From Dunaliella salina (taxonomy: Eukaryota; Chlorophyta; Chlorophyceae; Chlamydomonadales; Dunaliellaceae): 16,667 nt of DNA. Positions 1 through 7,212 of this stretch are shown one piece after another. Numbering within the stretch: position 1 is the stretch's first letter; each line of letters begins with the position of its first letter. Location: contig MU070011.1 of the NCBI GenBank assembly GCA_002284615.2, forward strand, positions 109,256 through 125,922, read 5' to 3'. The notes under the pieces are model-generated. The model saw only the letters and a list, made by a program, of their open reading frames with translations. It did not search any database and was not told the origin of the DNA. Both the position numbers and the translations under genes were made by a program.

Positions 1-368
1 GTTTCAGGGAAGCATCGTTCGTGTCAGCAATGAGCAGCAGCAATGTCTAGCAGAAGAGATCTCTCTCTTTGAGTGATACACGGTGTGAGCTCACGCGCGT
101 GTGTGAAATGCGTGTGTGAAGTGCAGGCAGTGGCGAACCCGACACCCCCCAGATTCCAGGACCTGAGGCCGTAAAGTGAAGCTATCGGAACAGTTGACTG
201 GATAGTGGTGAGCTGCTCAAGCGGGTTAAAGTTGAGGCCTGGGACTGGGGGGGGAGGGTATTGGGGTAGTCATTCGGAGAGATGAGCAAACTATGTACAA
301 GCTCATTACTTGGAAACCATACTAAAAGCATGCGGCTGAGAACTGAATTGAGACTGCAAGGGTGGATA
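1..368. other. Intergenic or intronic DNA with no supported gene
   Basis: Short open frames occur on both strands but none has recognisable protein features or convincing splice context. The only notable structure is the G-rich run at 241-264, listed separately. A short alternating GTGTGTGAA-type stretch lies near 90-120. Confidence 0.5.
241..264 (+). other. G-quadruplex-type G-rich motif
   Basis: Four or more runs of at least three G are separated by short spacers: GGG, an eight-G run, GGG and GGGG within 24 bases. This satisfies the usual G3+N1-7 rule. Function is unknown; it may simply reflect local G-richness. Confidence 0.5.
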
Positions 369-688
369 GGCCATGCTGAGGGTGCTATTGGTGTCCCTGC
401 GGGCTTGAAGTGGGCTGGGGAGAGTGAGCAAGCAGGTGGCACAAGAGCGGCTGGGATGGGAAGTTGAAGCAAGGTTTTTCCGACAAAGCCCTGAAGACTC
501 TCATGGCTAGAAGTTGTGCTTTTTTGCCTGAGCGCAGACTGTCTCCTTCAGCCTGGTGGTGTTCCGTGTGGTGGAACCTCTTTTGGCATTTTAGGCCATG
601 TGGGGGGTGCTTCATGATGTGCCTGCGGGCTTGAGGTGGGCTGGAGGGTGAGCAGGCAAAGACTGTGCACAAGTGGCTGGGGCAGGGG
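369..688. repeat. Diverged direct duplication (two ~93-bp copies, 225 bp apart)
   Basis: Copy 1 (369-460) and copy 2 (594-688) both begin GGCCATG. They share a strong core CCTGCGGGCTTGA(A/G)GTGGG (about 395-414 and 622-641) and continue with related GTGAGCA(A)GCAGG and GGCTGGG segments. By eye identity is roughly 70-75 percent with small indels. The offset of 225 is a multiple of three, but neither copy is in a convincing coding frame, so this may be an old tandem duplication or two insertions of one repeat. Confidence 0.5.
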
Positions 689-884
689 GTGTAGAGGCAA
701 ACATGGGGCAAACCACTTTAAACTTCCAGGATATGGACAATGTGTGATGTGATTATGCATGGTGAAGTCAGGAAAGTAGTCGGTGCACTTGCAAGCCAGT
801 TGTGGGTGCCTGGAAGGGGAGGTATGCATGGGCGTCCGCTGCTCAGTATTTGTCCCATAATTCTGCTGCAACTCACTTTTCCAG

Positions 885-950
885 AGTTTCCTGAGTATGC
901 AGATGGATAGCTATTTCAAAAAGGAGCAGATTGATACCCTTTTTGTCCAG
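885..950 (+). CDS. Candidate 66-bp internal exon, unknown protein
   Basis: An open 22-codon segment is bounded upstream by a pyrimidine-rich acceptor (ACTTTTCCAG) and downstream by a good donor (CCAG followed by GTAGGG). It starts and ends in phase 0. It reads SFLSMQMDSYFKKEQIDTLF and onward, with ordinary residue composition. No family is recognised. Exons this short give little coding evidence, and the matching upstream and downstream exons cannot be fixed. Confidence 0.22.
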
Positions 951-975
951 GTAGGGTTACTGCATGGCGGGTTTT

Positions 976-1000
976 GGGGTGGGTGGGTGGGTCAGGGGGG
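976..1000 (+). other. Strong G-quadruplex motif (GGGT repeat)
   Basis: GGGG-T-GGG-T-GGG-T-GGG-TCA-GGGGGG gives five G-runs, the first four separated by single T loops. Single-nucleotide loops are known to give the most stable parallel quadruplexes. It lies beside the candidate exons on either side and could affect transcription or splicing, but that is inference. Confidence 0.7.
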
Positions 1001-1364
1001 TCCCACCCAGTTTTTGGTGATGGTGTACACTACTTTTTTTTTCATAGGCTCCTGACCTGGCTCCTGACTGTCCCCTAGTTTTTTTTTACCCTCCTGCCAG
1101 GTCAGAAGGGAGTTATAAGAAGGAACTACAAATTGCTGTCAACTTCCCATGATGTGTAGCTTCATGCTTGCAAAGACACAGGACAGGTTGAGGATAGTAT
1201 ACATCACTATGCACGTTTCAGGGGCTTACCTGCACACTTGCATAGTCAGTGGGTACCATAAGGTGGGCATAAAGCACTGTGAACCTCTCAAATTGTCTTC
1301 GTACCTGGGACTCTTTAGCCACTCCTGACTGCTCGTCATCTACTGGATAGCTCTCACGTGACTT
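992..1364 (-). CDS. Candidate two-exon 3' end of an unidentified protein gene
   Basis: Read on the minus strand, the first piece (1364 down to 1230, 45 codons) follows an acceptor-like GAATTACAG and ends exactly at CAG|GTAAGC, a near-consensus donor. The second piece (1093 down to 992) begins after an acceptor with a pyrimidine tract ending CTGGCAG. It continues in the same phase for 33 codons to a TGA. The implied intron is 1094-1229 (136 bp). The peptide is hydrophilic: SRESYPVDDEQSGVAKES, then a QFERFTVLYAHLM stretch, then a Lys-rich tail with KKKVVYTITKNW. No family is recognised. Support is only the matched phases and splice sites; the plus strand of 1049-1101 also looks exon-like, so strand is uncertain. 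Confidence 0.28.
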
Positions 1365-1730
1365 CTGTAATTCACCCTGTTCCTTTTCTTGTGTTTGGGA
1401 AGGGCTCGCCGAACTGGTGCATCGACTCCAACAAGTCCCATTGCATGGCCTCCAACACACTACATTGTATATGGCCTCTTTGGGTTGGCAGGCCCTTCTC
1501 ATCTCTTGTGCCCCTTGTGCGCTGCCATTCGCTTGGGCTCGTCCAGGGCTCCGAAGCTTGGCACTGGTGCTGCATGCCCGAAATTGCTGCTGTGCTACGT
1601 GTGCTTTTTTTTCCTTGAAGGTTGTACGTGTCCATTTAGTGCAAGTTTGCTATCCCAGGTGTGAAGCAGCATAACTTTCTTTCTCTTTTTCCTTCCTTGT
1701 AGATCTTTGTGTGGTATAACCAGTTGTTGG
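1365..1730. other. Unassigned stretch with overlapping weak open frames
   Basis: Both strands are open for 80-90 codons around 1360-1670, which argues against choosing one. The plus-strand reading is Cys/Pro/Leu-rich. The minus-strand reading is Gln/Thr-rich and could continue the candidate gene at 992-1364. No domain is recognised. Confidence 0.3.
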
Positions 1731-1809
1731 ACTCACTATTAGTACCATGGCTGACTGGGTCTTTCCTTAATGCATGCTTGTTGTGTCCAGCATAGACTTT
1801 TACTTTTAC
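1731..1809 (+). repeat. Dispersed repeat, copy 1 (partner at 10264-10344)
   Basis: Both copies run CTCACT, then a variable AGT-CCA-TGCTGACTG-like block, then CTTTCCTTAATG, a variable hinge, and CCAGC(A/G)TAGACTTT(T)ACTTT. Identity is about 75 percent by eye over roughly 80 bp with small indels. The partner lies downstream of a LINE C-terminal fragment in the same orientation, so this could be a LINE 3'-UTR remnant, but that is not proven. Confidence 0.45.
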
Positions 1810-2150
1810 CACTGCAGAGTCCCTGCTTTGATGTTGTCTTGATTCTATCTTGAGGTTCTTCATCCTACATTTCGCATTTTTTATGAAGGTTAAACCTTAT
1901 GTGTAAAGAAGTGGTGGCCAAAGCCCAGCAAGCCCTGGGGAGAGAGCACGGATGGAGCAGCTGCGTGGCAACCAGATGAGTGTGGCAATGAGACCTTAAA
2001 GAGAATATGCCTGAATTTGGCATGCTGTCTAGCCCGCTTGCGTTGTCTATGGGTCGGAGGAGGCTGTGGGAAGTCTGGAGACTCGTATGCATACCAGCTG
2101 TGCAAAAGGTGCAAATAGACCACGAGTTTGCCGTAAAATTTGCAGCAGCA
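1810..2150. other. Left flank of the copia insertion, nothing recognised
   Basis: Only weak short frames on both strands. The last bases (2145-2151, GCAGCAA) form the left arm of a small inverted repeat that the retrotransposon split; see findings. Confidence 0.5.
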
Positions 2151-2155
2151 AGGAG
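2151..2155. repeat. Target-site duplication AGGAG (left)
   Basis: AGGAG directly abuts the left LTR and is repeated directly after the right LTR at 7399-7403. Five-base duplications are typical of copia integrases. Confidence 0.9.
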
Positions 2156-2341
2156 TGATGGACTATTAATTTACAGACAGGAATTCTGGGAAGTCAAAGA
2201 TCTGATATACTCCAAACTGTTCTGGGATAAATCCCTGGTCTCAAATATATCAAAGGCTATATAAATAATATCAGGCTCACACACAGAGTTAAGGTCCTGC
2301 ACACAGTACAAAGCTGTACCAGCCAGGCCTGCATTCCAACA
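2156..2341 (-). repeat. 3' LTR of the copia element
   Basis: 186 bp. On the plus strand it starts TGATGG (mutated from TGTTGG in the other copy) and ends CCAACA, the inverted TG...CA termini expected of LTRs. On the minus strand it contains a TATATAA-type box (plus 2258-2263) and, near its 3' edge, TGTAA (plus 2171-2175), which matches the green-algal poly(A) signal. Compared with the right LTR it differs at four positions plus one n. Confidence 0.95.
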
Positions 2342-2350
2342 CTCCCCCTC
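2342..2350 (-). promoter_or_regulatory. Polypurine tract
   Basis: The minus strand reads GAGGGGGAG immediately upstream of the 3' LTR. This is the RNase H-resistant purine run that primes plus-strand DNA synthesis in LTR retrotransposons. It abuts the LTR with no gap. Confidence 0.85.
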
Positions 2351-2546
2351 AGGCCGCTGGTTCAGCAGTCCTTCAAAACCTGTTCAGACAGAACAGCTCT
2401 GTTTGAGCTACAAGTCCATGCACATCACAAGTAGTGCATCACAAAGTTTGCCAGTGCAAATCTGCTCAGAAGAATTAATTTCCTGAGGCAATGCAGGGTG
2501 CTCTTAATCTATCCAACTTGTTGCGCCTGCAAACAGTATTTATTTC
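2351..2546 (-). other. Internal 3' untranslated spacer of the copia element
   Basis: About 200 bp between the pol stop codon (2547) and the polypurine tract. No open frame of interest. Confidence 0.7.
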
Positions 2547-4928
2547 TTAGTCTACTGAAACCATTCCAATCATCTCGCGGCAGCGCCTGAACTTGTCAGG
2601 AGAAAGAGCCTTGGTTAGGAAGTCAGCTGCCATGTCCTCCGTCCGGCANTAGCTGAAGTGCACGTCACCGACNAGCANGCGGTCGCNAGCAAAGTNGTGG
2701 CACANGTCGATATGCTTTGAGCGCGCGGTGATGGTGGGTTGGCTAAGTTGAGCCAGTGCTGCTTGGCTGTCGGTGTACAGCTGCATGGGCATCCTGCTGC
2801 CCCCCCCCATGCTCCCTGCTGCATCAAACCCATTCATGAGCTTCCTGAGCCACAGAGCCTCCCTGACCAGAGCATTTGCAGCAACATACTCTGCCTCCAT
2901 GGTGCTGGTGGAGACAGTGGGCTGCCTTNTGGAACACCAGCTGATTGCTGCACCACNCCACAGGAAAACATACCCAGTTGTGGACTTGCGTGTGTCCACN
3001 TCTCCTGCATAGTCTGCATCACCAAAGCCCACCACATTCATGCTGCTGCTGCTNGGCTTGAACTGCAGGCCCATGTTGCTCGTGCCCANCAGGTAGCGCA
3101 GCACATTCTTNGCACTGTTNATGAGCTCNGCTGTGGGTGCATGCATGTACCGGGCCAACATACCGGTAGCGAAGCTGATGTCAGGTCTTGTTTGTGTTGA
3201 NAGGTACAGCAGTGAGCCCACAAGCTCGCAGTAGCGCCCAATGTCCGCAGGCCTGCCATGCTGCTGCAAGCGGTCAGCTGTGCTGATGGGNGTGCTCAGG
3301 GGCCTGGCATTTTNCATGCCAAACTTGCTGATGATGCTGTTGGTGTAGGCACNCTGAGTGAGGGTGAGAGTGCGGGCCTCCCTGTCCCGCAGAATTTCCA
3401 TGCCAAGGAAAGTTTTTGCCTCCCCCAGGTCCTTCCCCTTGAATCGCTGCAGGAGCTGATGCTTAATTTGCTGAACTGCATCCAGGCTGTTGGAAGCTAT
3501 CAGCAGGTCATCCACATACACCAGCATGAGCAGCAGGTGTCCACCAGAGTGGCAAATAAATAAACCAGGGTCTCCATCCTCACAAGCGCTGAACCCCTCC
3601 TGCTCCAGTGCTGCTGCTAGTGTGTCGTGCCATGCACGAGGGGCTTGCTTTAGCCCGTATAATGCTTTCGTGAGCTTGCAAGCGAAGTCGAGGCCTCCCT
3701 GCTGGAAACCTTCCGGCTGTTTGACCCAAATTTCCTCCCCCTGCTTTAGCTCACCGTTTAGAAACGCGGTGGTGAAATCAAGCTGATGTAGCTCCAGGTC
3801 TTCTACCGCGACGCGGCTGAGAAATGCACGGATAGTTTGTGCGCGNCCCACTGGTGTGTAAAGCTCCCCATAGTCCCCAGGTCTTTGAGCACAGCCTTTT
3901 GCCACCAGCCTGGCCTTGTAGCGCTCCCCCTGCTCCCCTGCTTTCCGCGAGAATACCCACTTGGTTGGAAGGGGGCGCACACCAGGCGGAATGGGTGCAA
4001 GGGTCCAGGTGTTGTTTGCTTCCAAAGCATGTATCTCTTCCTCTGCTGCTGCTAGCCAGCTGTCAGCATCCTCACTGCTCATAGCTGCTGCAAAGCTGTC
4101 AGGCACATTGGGAGTGCTCTCTGCTGTTGTACTTGCTGCAAGGGCCTGTGCTAGGCCGCTGTCAGGGATGTTGGTGCTTGTATCAAAGAAAGTGGGAACC
4201 GGCGTGCCCCAAATTTGGGCGTGCTCACGTATGATTTGGCGCCATTGTTGCATCCTTTGCTGAGCTTGCTGTGGGGTAATGTTGGGCCCCGTGTTTCCCC
4301 TAGCAACGCCCATGCGCACCATATTTGCTTGCCACTGCCCGTGACCAACCGGGGCATAAGTACCTTCAAGATGAGCAGGTCGACTGCATTGGCGCTCTGA
4401 GCGGCGCAGTTCCTGCTGCTGTGGCTGTTGCTGCGCTTGCTGCTGCTGTTCTTCTGCTTCCATGGGCTCAGCTGCTGGTGCATTAAGTGCTGGGGGGTGT
4501 ACGCCTGGTGCTGCTCTCCCCCCCGGGGGTGCAGAGTGCACAAGATTGTACAGGTGCGGTGGCAAATGGGGTGTGTCTGGCAGTTGGGCAGGCTGCACCC
4601 CCGGTCCAGCGCTGGGCGAGGCCTCACGCAAGAGGGTGTGCGGGGATTCCGAGCGCATGGGGATGTTGTTTTCATCAAAGCGCACATCATGTGAGAGGCG
4701 CACCGTGTCGTTGGGAAGGAGAATTTGGAAGGCACCAGAGGGGTCATACCCGATGAGTTGTCCGCGAATAGATACAACGCTGAGCTTGCTAGCCCGCTGA
4801 TGTGGCTCCACCATAATGTAGGCTGCGCATCCATATGCGCGCAGGCGGTGCAGAGAGGGCTTCCGCCCGTGGAAGTGCTCATAGGGTGTGATGGACTTGC
4901 CTTTTGTTGGGCAGATGCACCGAAGCAT
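2547..4928 (-). CDS. pol: copia pol, 3' part: integrase C-terminus, reverse transcriptase, RNase H
   Basis: 793 codons from the first ATG after an in-frame TGA; the real frame continues upstream into the integrase ORF ending at 4953. Residues about 15-85 are the integrase tail (TPYEHFHGRKPS and the GYDP segment). Residues 130-280 are a Pro/Gln-rich linker with a polyQ run near 161-172. The reverse transcriptase runs about 305-555: WVFSRK at 324, LDFTTAFLNG with the first catalytic Asp at 384, LYGLKQAPRAW at 423, and the YVDD box at 471-474. RNase H runs about 630-770: GDADYAG (Asp 637), MEAEYVA (Glu 678), YTDSQAA (Asp 720) and a TKAL end. All key catalytic residues are present. Nineteen n bases fall here, giving unknown residues, mostly in the RT connection and RNase H. 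The enzyme copies element RNA into DNA in cytoplasmic particles. Confidence 0.96.
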   Translation of the reverse strand: MLRCICPTKGKSITPYEHFHGRKPSLHRLRAYGCAAYIMVEPHQRASKLSVVSIRGQLIGYDPSGAFQILLPNDTVRLSHDVRFDENNIPMRSESPHTLLREASPSAGPGVQPAQLPDTPHLPPHLYNLVHSAPPGGRAAPGVHPPALNAPAAEPMEAEEQQQQAQQQPQQQELRRSERQCSRPAHLEGTYAPVGHGQWQANMVRMGVARGNTGPNITPQQAQQRMQQWRQIIREHAQIWGTPVPTFFDTSTNIPDSGLAQALAASTTAESTPNVPDSFAAAMSSEDADSWLAAAEEEIHALEANNTWTLAPIPPGVRPLPTKWVFSRKAGEQGERYKARLVAKGCAQRPGDYGELYTPVXRAQTIRAFLSRVAVEDLELHQLDFTTAFLNGELKQGEEIWVKQPEGFQQGGLDFACKLTKALYGLKQAPRAWHDTLAAALEQEGFSACEDGDPGLFICHSGGHLLLMLVYVDDLLIASNSLDAVQQIKHQLLQRFKGKDLGEAKTFLGMEILRDREARTLTLTQXAYTNSIISKFGMXNARPLSXPISTADRLQQHGRPADIGRYCELVGSLLYXSTQTRPDISFATGMLARYMHAPTXELXNSXKNVLRYLXGTSNMGLQFKXSSSSMNVVGFGDADYAGXVDTRKSTTGYVFLWXGAAISWCSXRQPTVSTSTMEAEYVAANALVREALWLRKLMNGFDAAGSMGGGSRMPMQLYTDSQAALAQLSQPTITARSKHIDXCHXFAXDRXXVGDVHFSXCRTEDMAADFLTKALSPDKFRRCREMIGMVSVD

Positions 4929-4952
4929 GTTGGCTGTTTGCAGAGCATAGGG

Positions 4953-4955
4953 TCA
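4953..4955 (-). other. In-frame TGA interrupting pol
   Basis: The ORFs 6254-4953 and 4928-2547 are in the same frame (offset 1326 = 442 codons), separated by this TGA and eight further sense codons, PYALQTAN. Copia integrases usually have a Trp at about this point after an LP-x-x-L/H stretch, so a TGG to TGA change is the simplest explanation. A stop-codon read-through or TGA-as-Trp decoding is possible but less likely. Confidence 0.85.
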
Positions 4956-6254
4956 GCGGTGGATGGGTAGCTGTGCGTCATGCATGAGTGCACGTCCGCG
5001 TTCAATGAGGGTTTGGTTGAGGCGCTCAGCCTTGCCGTTGCTTTGAGGGCTGTAGGGAGCAGTGAGTTGGTGCTCAATGCCTTGTTCTGCAAGCCAATTC
5101 GTGAAGCGGTGGGAGACGTACTCCCCCCCCCTGTCTGTGCGCAGCACCTTGACCTGGCGCTCGCACATGTTGCTCCAGCGTGTGAGTACAGTGATAACGG
5201 CCTCGCAGGCCTCCCCTTTGGTGAGAATGGGCACAATGGTGCTGTACCCGGTGAAATCATCTAGCACAGTGACGAAGTAGGACTTGTTGGTGGACAACGA
5301 GCCCTCTATGGGGCCGCACACATCGCTGTGCACCAGTTGGAGTGGGGCAGTGAGTTCGCGTGTGGAGGGGTGGTGCGGTTGCTTATGCTGCTTGCACTCC
5401 AAGCAGGTTTGGCAAGGGGCGTCCGATGCTGGACCTTCCAGCTCCATGCCCGTGACCATGCTAGGCAGCCGCATCAAGTTGTTCATACCCAGGTGCCCAG
5501 TGCGGCGGTGCCACAGATCTAGGGTAGCTTTGGACACAGCAAGCATGCTGGTGCCGGGCATGCCCGGTGCGCACACCGCGGCGGGGCAGATGATGAGGTT
5601 GGAAGGAGAGGTGAGATATCCATATAGGAAGTCTTGAGGGGCGCTTGGGTATGTGGGTGGCAAACGGAGAACGAGAGTGTGTTTGCTGCCCATGATTTGA
5701 GCGCCCGCTTTCAATGCACGCGTAACTGAGAGAAGGCTTTGGTCTGCTGTGGGGCAGTAGAGCACGTCGTTGAGTGTACAGCGGGAGAGATGGCCGGTGG
5801 TGAGGGACTTTTGGCTGAGAACCACTCGGCCAATCCCTTCCACGGGCAAGTGTTGGCCCCCATAGGTCTTGACTTGATCAGTGCAGGGGGTGAAGTCCAC
5901 NAACGCATTGCGGATGGGGGTCATGTGGTGCGATGCACCCGAGTCCATAATCCAGTGAACTGTGTTGCCGTCTACCCAAGTGTCATCCACCATCTGGGCA
6001 GGGCTGGTTTCAGCGCCGTGCGCTGTGCCGAGCCCACCGGCCATTGGGGAGAGGGGATTTCCAAGCACATCAAGGAGGGCCGAGCAGGCCATCGTTGTGA
6101 ACGCGAAGAAGCTTGTAGCAGAGTCGAAGGTATACCTTCGACCTACGTAGGCACAGCAGGGGCAGCTGTGGCAGTGAGTGCGCGGGCAGGTGTGCGGACT
6201 GCGGATTGCGGGCAGTGTTCCTTGTAGTGCCCGAAGGAGAAGCAGTTGTGGCAC
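4953..6254 (-). CDS. pol: copia pol, 5' part: protease and integrase
   Basis: 433 codons; the start at 6254 is only the first ATG in this frame, not a proven initiation site. It contains the aspartic protease with WIMDSGASHHM (catalytic Asp 104). The GAG-pre-integrase zinc-binding HHCC follows: His 249 and His 254 in LWHRRTGHLG, Cys 281 and Cys 284 in CQTC. The integrase core has DDE residues Asp 311 (HSDVCGP), Asp 374 (RTDRGGEY) and Glu 410 (SPQSNGKAERLNQ). The protease cleaves the polyprotein and the integrase inserts the DNA copy. The ORF overlaps the gag ORF by at least 112 bp in the -1 frame and stops at a TGA that probably replaced a Trp codon. One n lies at 5901. Confidence 0.95.
   Translation of the reverse strand: MPQLLLLRALQGTLPAIRSPHTCPRTHCHSCPCCAYVGRRYTFDSATSFFAFTTMACSALLDVLGNPLSPMAGGLGTAHGAETSPAQMVDDTWVDGNTVHWIMDSGASHHMTPIRNAXVDFTPCTDQVKTYGGQHLPVEGIGRVVLSQKSLTTGHLSRCTLNDVLYCPTADQSLLSVTRALKAGAQIMGSKHTLVLRLPPTYPSAPQDFLYGYLTSPSNLIICPAAVCAPGMPGTSMLAVSKATLDLWHRRTGHLGMNNLMRLPSMVTGMELEGPASDAPCQTCLECKQHKQPHHPSTRELTAPLQLVHSDVCGPIEGSLSTNKSYFVTVLDDFTGYSTIVPILTKGEACEAVITVLTRWSNMCERQVKVLRTDRGGEYVSHRFTNWLAEQGIEHQLTAPYSPQSNGKAERLNQTLIERGRALMHDAQLPIHR
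6123..6142. other. 20-bp perfect palindrome abutting the gag stop codon
   Basis: The sequence from GTCGAAGGTA to TACCTTCGAC equals its own reverse complement. On the minus strand it begins directly after the gag TAG (6143-6145), inside the gag/pol overlap. In pol it is simply coding. It could fold in element RNA only as an intermolecular duplex or a tight hairpin, so a recoding role is speculative. Confidence 0.75.
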
Positions 6255-7162
6255 TGTACGTATGCTTTGAGGGCCCCATCCGTGCCTGCCACGGGCCCAG
6301 TCCTGCGCGCGCTTGCTTGGTTCACCCCAATTGAGTGCCGGCCTGTTGCTTGCCCCCGCGAGGGGCCACCCCTGCGGGGCGTTGACCTATTGCTGTTCCT
6401 GCTGTTTCTCACCGAGACAGTGGAGCTGTTGTGGGGCCGACCCGACCGAGATTGCTGCGGAGGTGTGGGGCCATCCCGTTCACCGAGACCGCTGCGGAGG
6501 TGTGGGGCCATCCCGACCATGAGTGATCCCGCGGAGATGTTTGTAACCCCAAACCCACCACCAGCAATCCCCCCCGTTGCCTCATGCTCCCGCCGCTGGA
6601 GCGCAAGCATGCAGCTCTCTAGCGTGACTTCTGTTTGTTCCAAGAAGATGCTCCTCAGCACCCCGAACACCTTGCTGTTCAAGCCGTTCAAAACGGCGAA
6701 CGTGACATCCTCGTCATCTTGCTCCTTGCCAGCAGAGCGCATCGCTGTAGCCAGCGTCTTCACCCGCTGAACGTAACCCTGAACGCTTTCCCCTTGCTGC
6801 TGGCTGAGGCCCGCCCACTCCCGGGCCAATGCTGCCTTCCGCGCTTTGCTGTTGCCAGCGTGCAGCTTCTCAAGCTTCACCCACGCCTCCCGCGTGGTTT
6901 TGGACTCATCCACGATGGCCAGATATATTTCGTCCACGGACAAAGCCATCAGCCCCTTGGCCTGCTTGTCCTGGGCGGCCCTGCTTGGGGCGGCCCCTTG
7001 TGCTGTCGTTTGACTGCTTGTTGTTGACGTCGTCGTCTCTGCTGGCTCCTCCAACACCTCACCGAGGTTTTTGCTGTCCAAGACAGCACGGAACTGCATG
7101 TTCCAGATGGGCCATGGGTTGGTGCCCAGCCTCACAATAGAGGCTCCTGGTCTGTTGTCCAT
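6143..7162 (-). CDS. gag: copia Gag (capsid/nucleocapsid) protein
   Basis: 339 residues starting at the first ATG after the 5' LTR and primer site, 51 nt from the LTR edge (MDNRPGAS). Residues about 12-35 (NPWPIWNMQFRAVLDS) match the N-terminal copia Gag region. Residues about 90-180 match the UBN2 copia-type Gag domain (AWVKLEKLHAGNS, then VQGYVQRVKTLATAM, then FAVLNGLNSKV). A basic Arg/Ser/Gly-rich linker precedes a CCHC zinc knuckle at 304-317 (C-x2-C-x4-H-x4-C, CHNCFSFGHYKEHC). Gag forms the virus-like particle and binds element RNA. The frame closes with TAG soon after the knuckle, whereas copia elements usually run straight into protease. A 37-bp tandem duplication lies in the linker (6445-6518). 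Confidence 0.93.
   Translation of the reverse strand: MDNRPGASIVRLGTNPWPIWNMQFRAVLDSKNLGEVLEEPAETTTSTTSSQTTAQGAAPSRAAQDKQAKGLMALSVDEIYLAIVDESKTTREAWVKLEKLHAGNSKARKAALAREWAGLSQQQGESVQGYVQRVKTLATAMRSAGKEQDDEDVTFAVLNGLNSKVFGVLRSIFLEQTEVTLESCMLALQRREHEATGGIAGGGFGVTNISAGSLMVGMAPHLRSGLGERDGPTPPQQSRSGRPHNSSTVSVRNSRNSNRSTPRRGGPSRGQATGRHSIGVNQASARRTGPVAGTDGALKAYVQCHNCFSFGHYKEHCPQSAVRTPARALTATAAPAVPT
6445..6518. repeat. 37-bp tandem duplication inside gag
   Basis: Units 6445-6481 and 6482-6518 both run ACCGAGA(TT/CC)GCTGCGGAGG and on to GGGGCCATCCCG. They differ at a few positions. Since 37 is not a multiple of three, the two units are read in different frames: MAPHLRSGLG from one and DGPTPPQQSRS from the other. 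Confidence 0.8.
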
Positions 7163-7201
7163 GCTCTCACACTGTTTGCAGTGCAGTGGAAGCGTGTTAC
7201 A

Positions 7202-7212
7202 GGCCCATAACC
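7202..7212 (-). promoter_or_regulatory. Primer-binding site for a half initiator tRNA-Met
   Basis: The plus strand reads GGCCCATAACC directly beside the 5' LTR. This 11-base string equals the anticodon-loop region of plant-type initiator tRNA-Met (CAU anticodon in GGGCCCAUAACCC). The element RNA is therefore complementary to the inside of the tRNA, not to its 3' CCA end. Drosophila copia is known to prime from a cleaved 5' half of initiator tRNA-Met ending just past the anticodon, and this site fits that scheme. Confidence 0.85.

Noticed and set aside
1049..1101. Plus-strand exon-like segment between TTTTTTCATAG and CTGCCAG|GTCAG
   Set aside because: It starts well, but its downstream continuation and donor are weak and it conflicts with the phase-matched minus-strand pair; strand cannot be decided.
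2739..3200. 153-codon plus-strand frame with several unknown residues
   Set aside because: Antisense shadow of the RT/RNase H coding region.
4151..5260. 369-codon open frame overlapping the end of the integrase and start of the RT ORF
   Set aside because: It is another frame of the same DNA, rich in Ser/Pro/Thr/Cys with no domain; the overlapping copia frame has all catalytic motifs.
6143..6254. Programmed -1 frameshift at a standard slippery heptamer
   Set aside because: No X-XXY-YYZ heptamer in the gag frame is seen in the overlap; an indel in this copy is simpler.
5739..6770. Plus-strand frames of 162 and 174 codons
   Set aside because: Antisense to protease and gag; no recognisable features.
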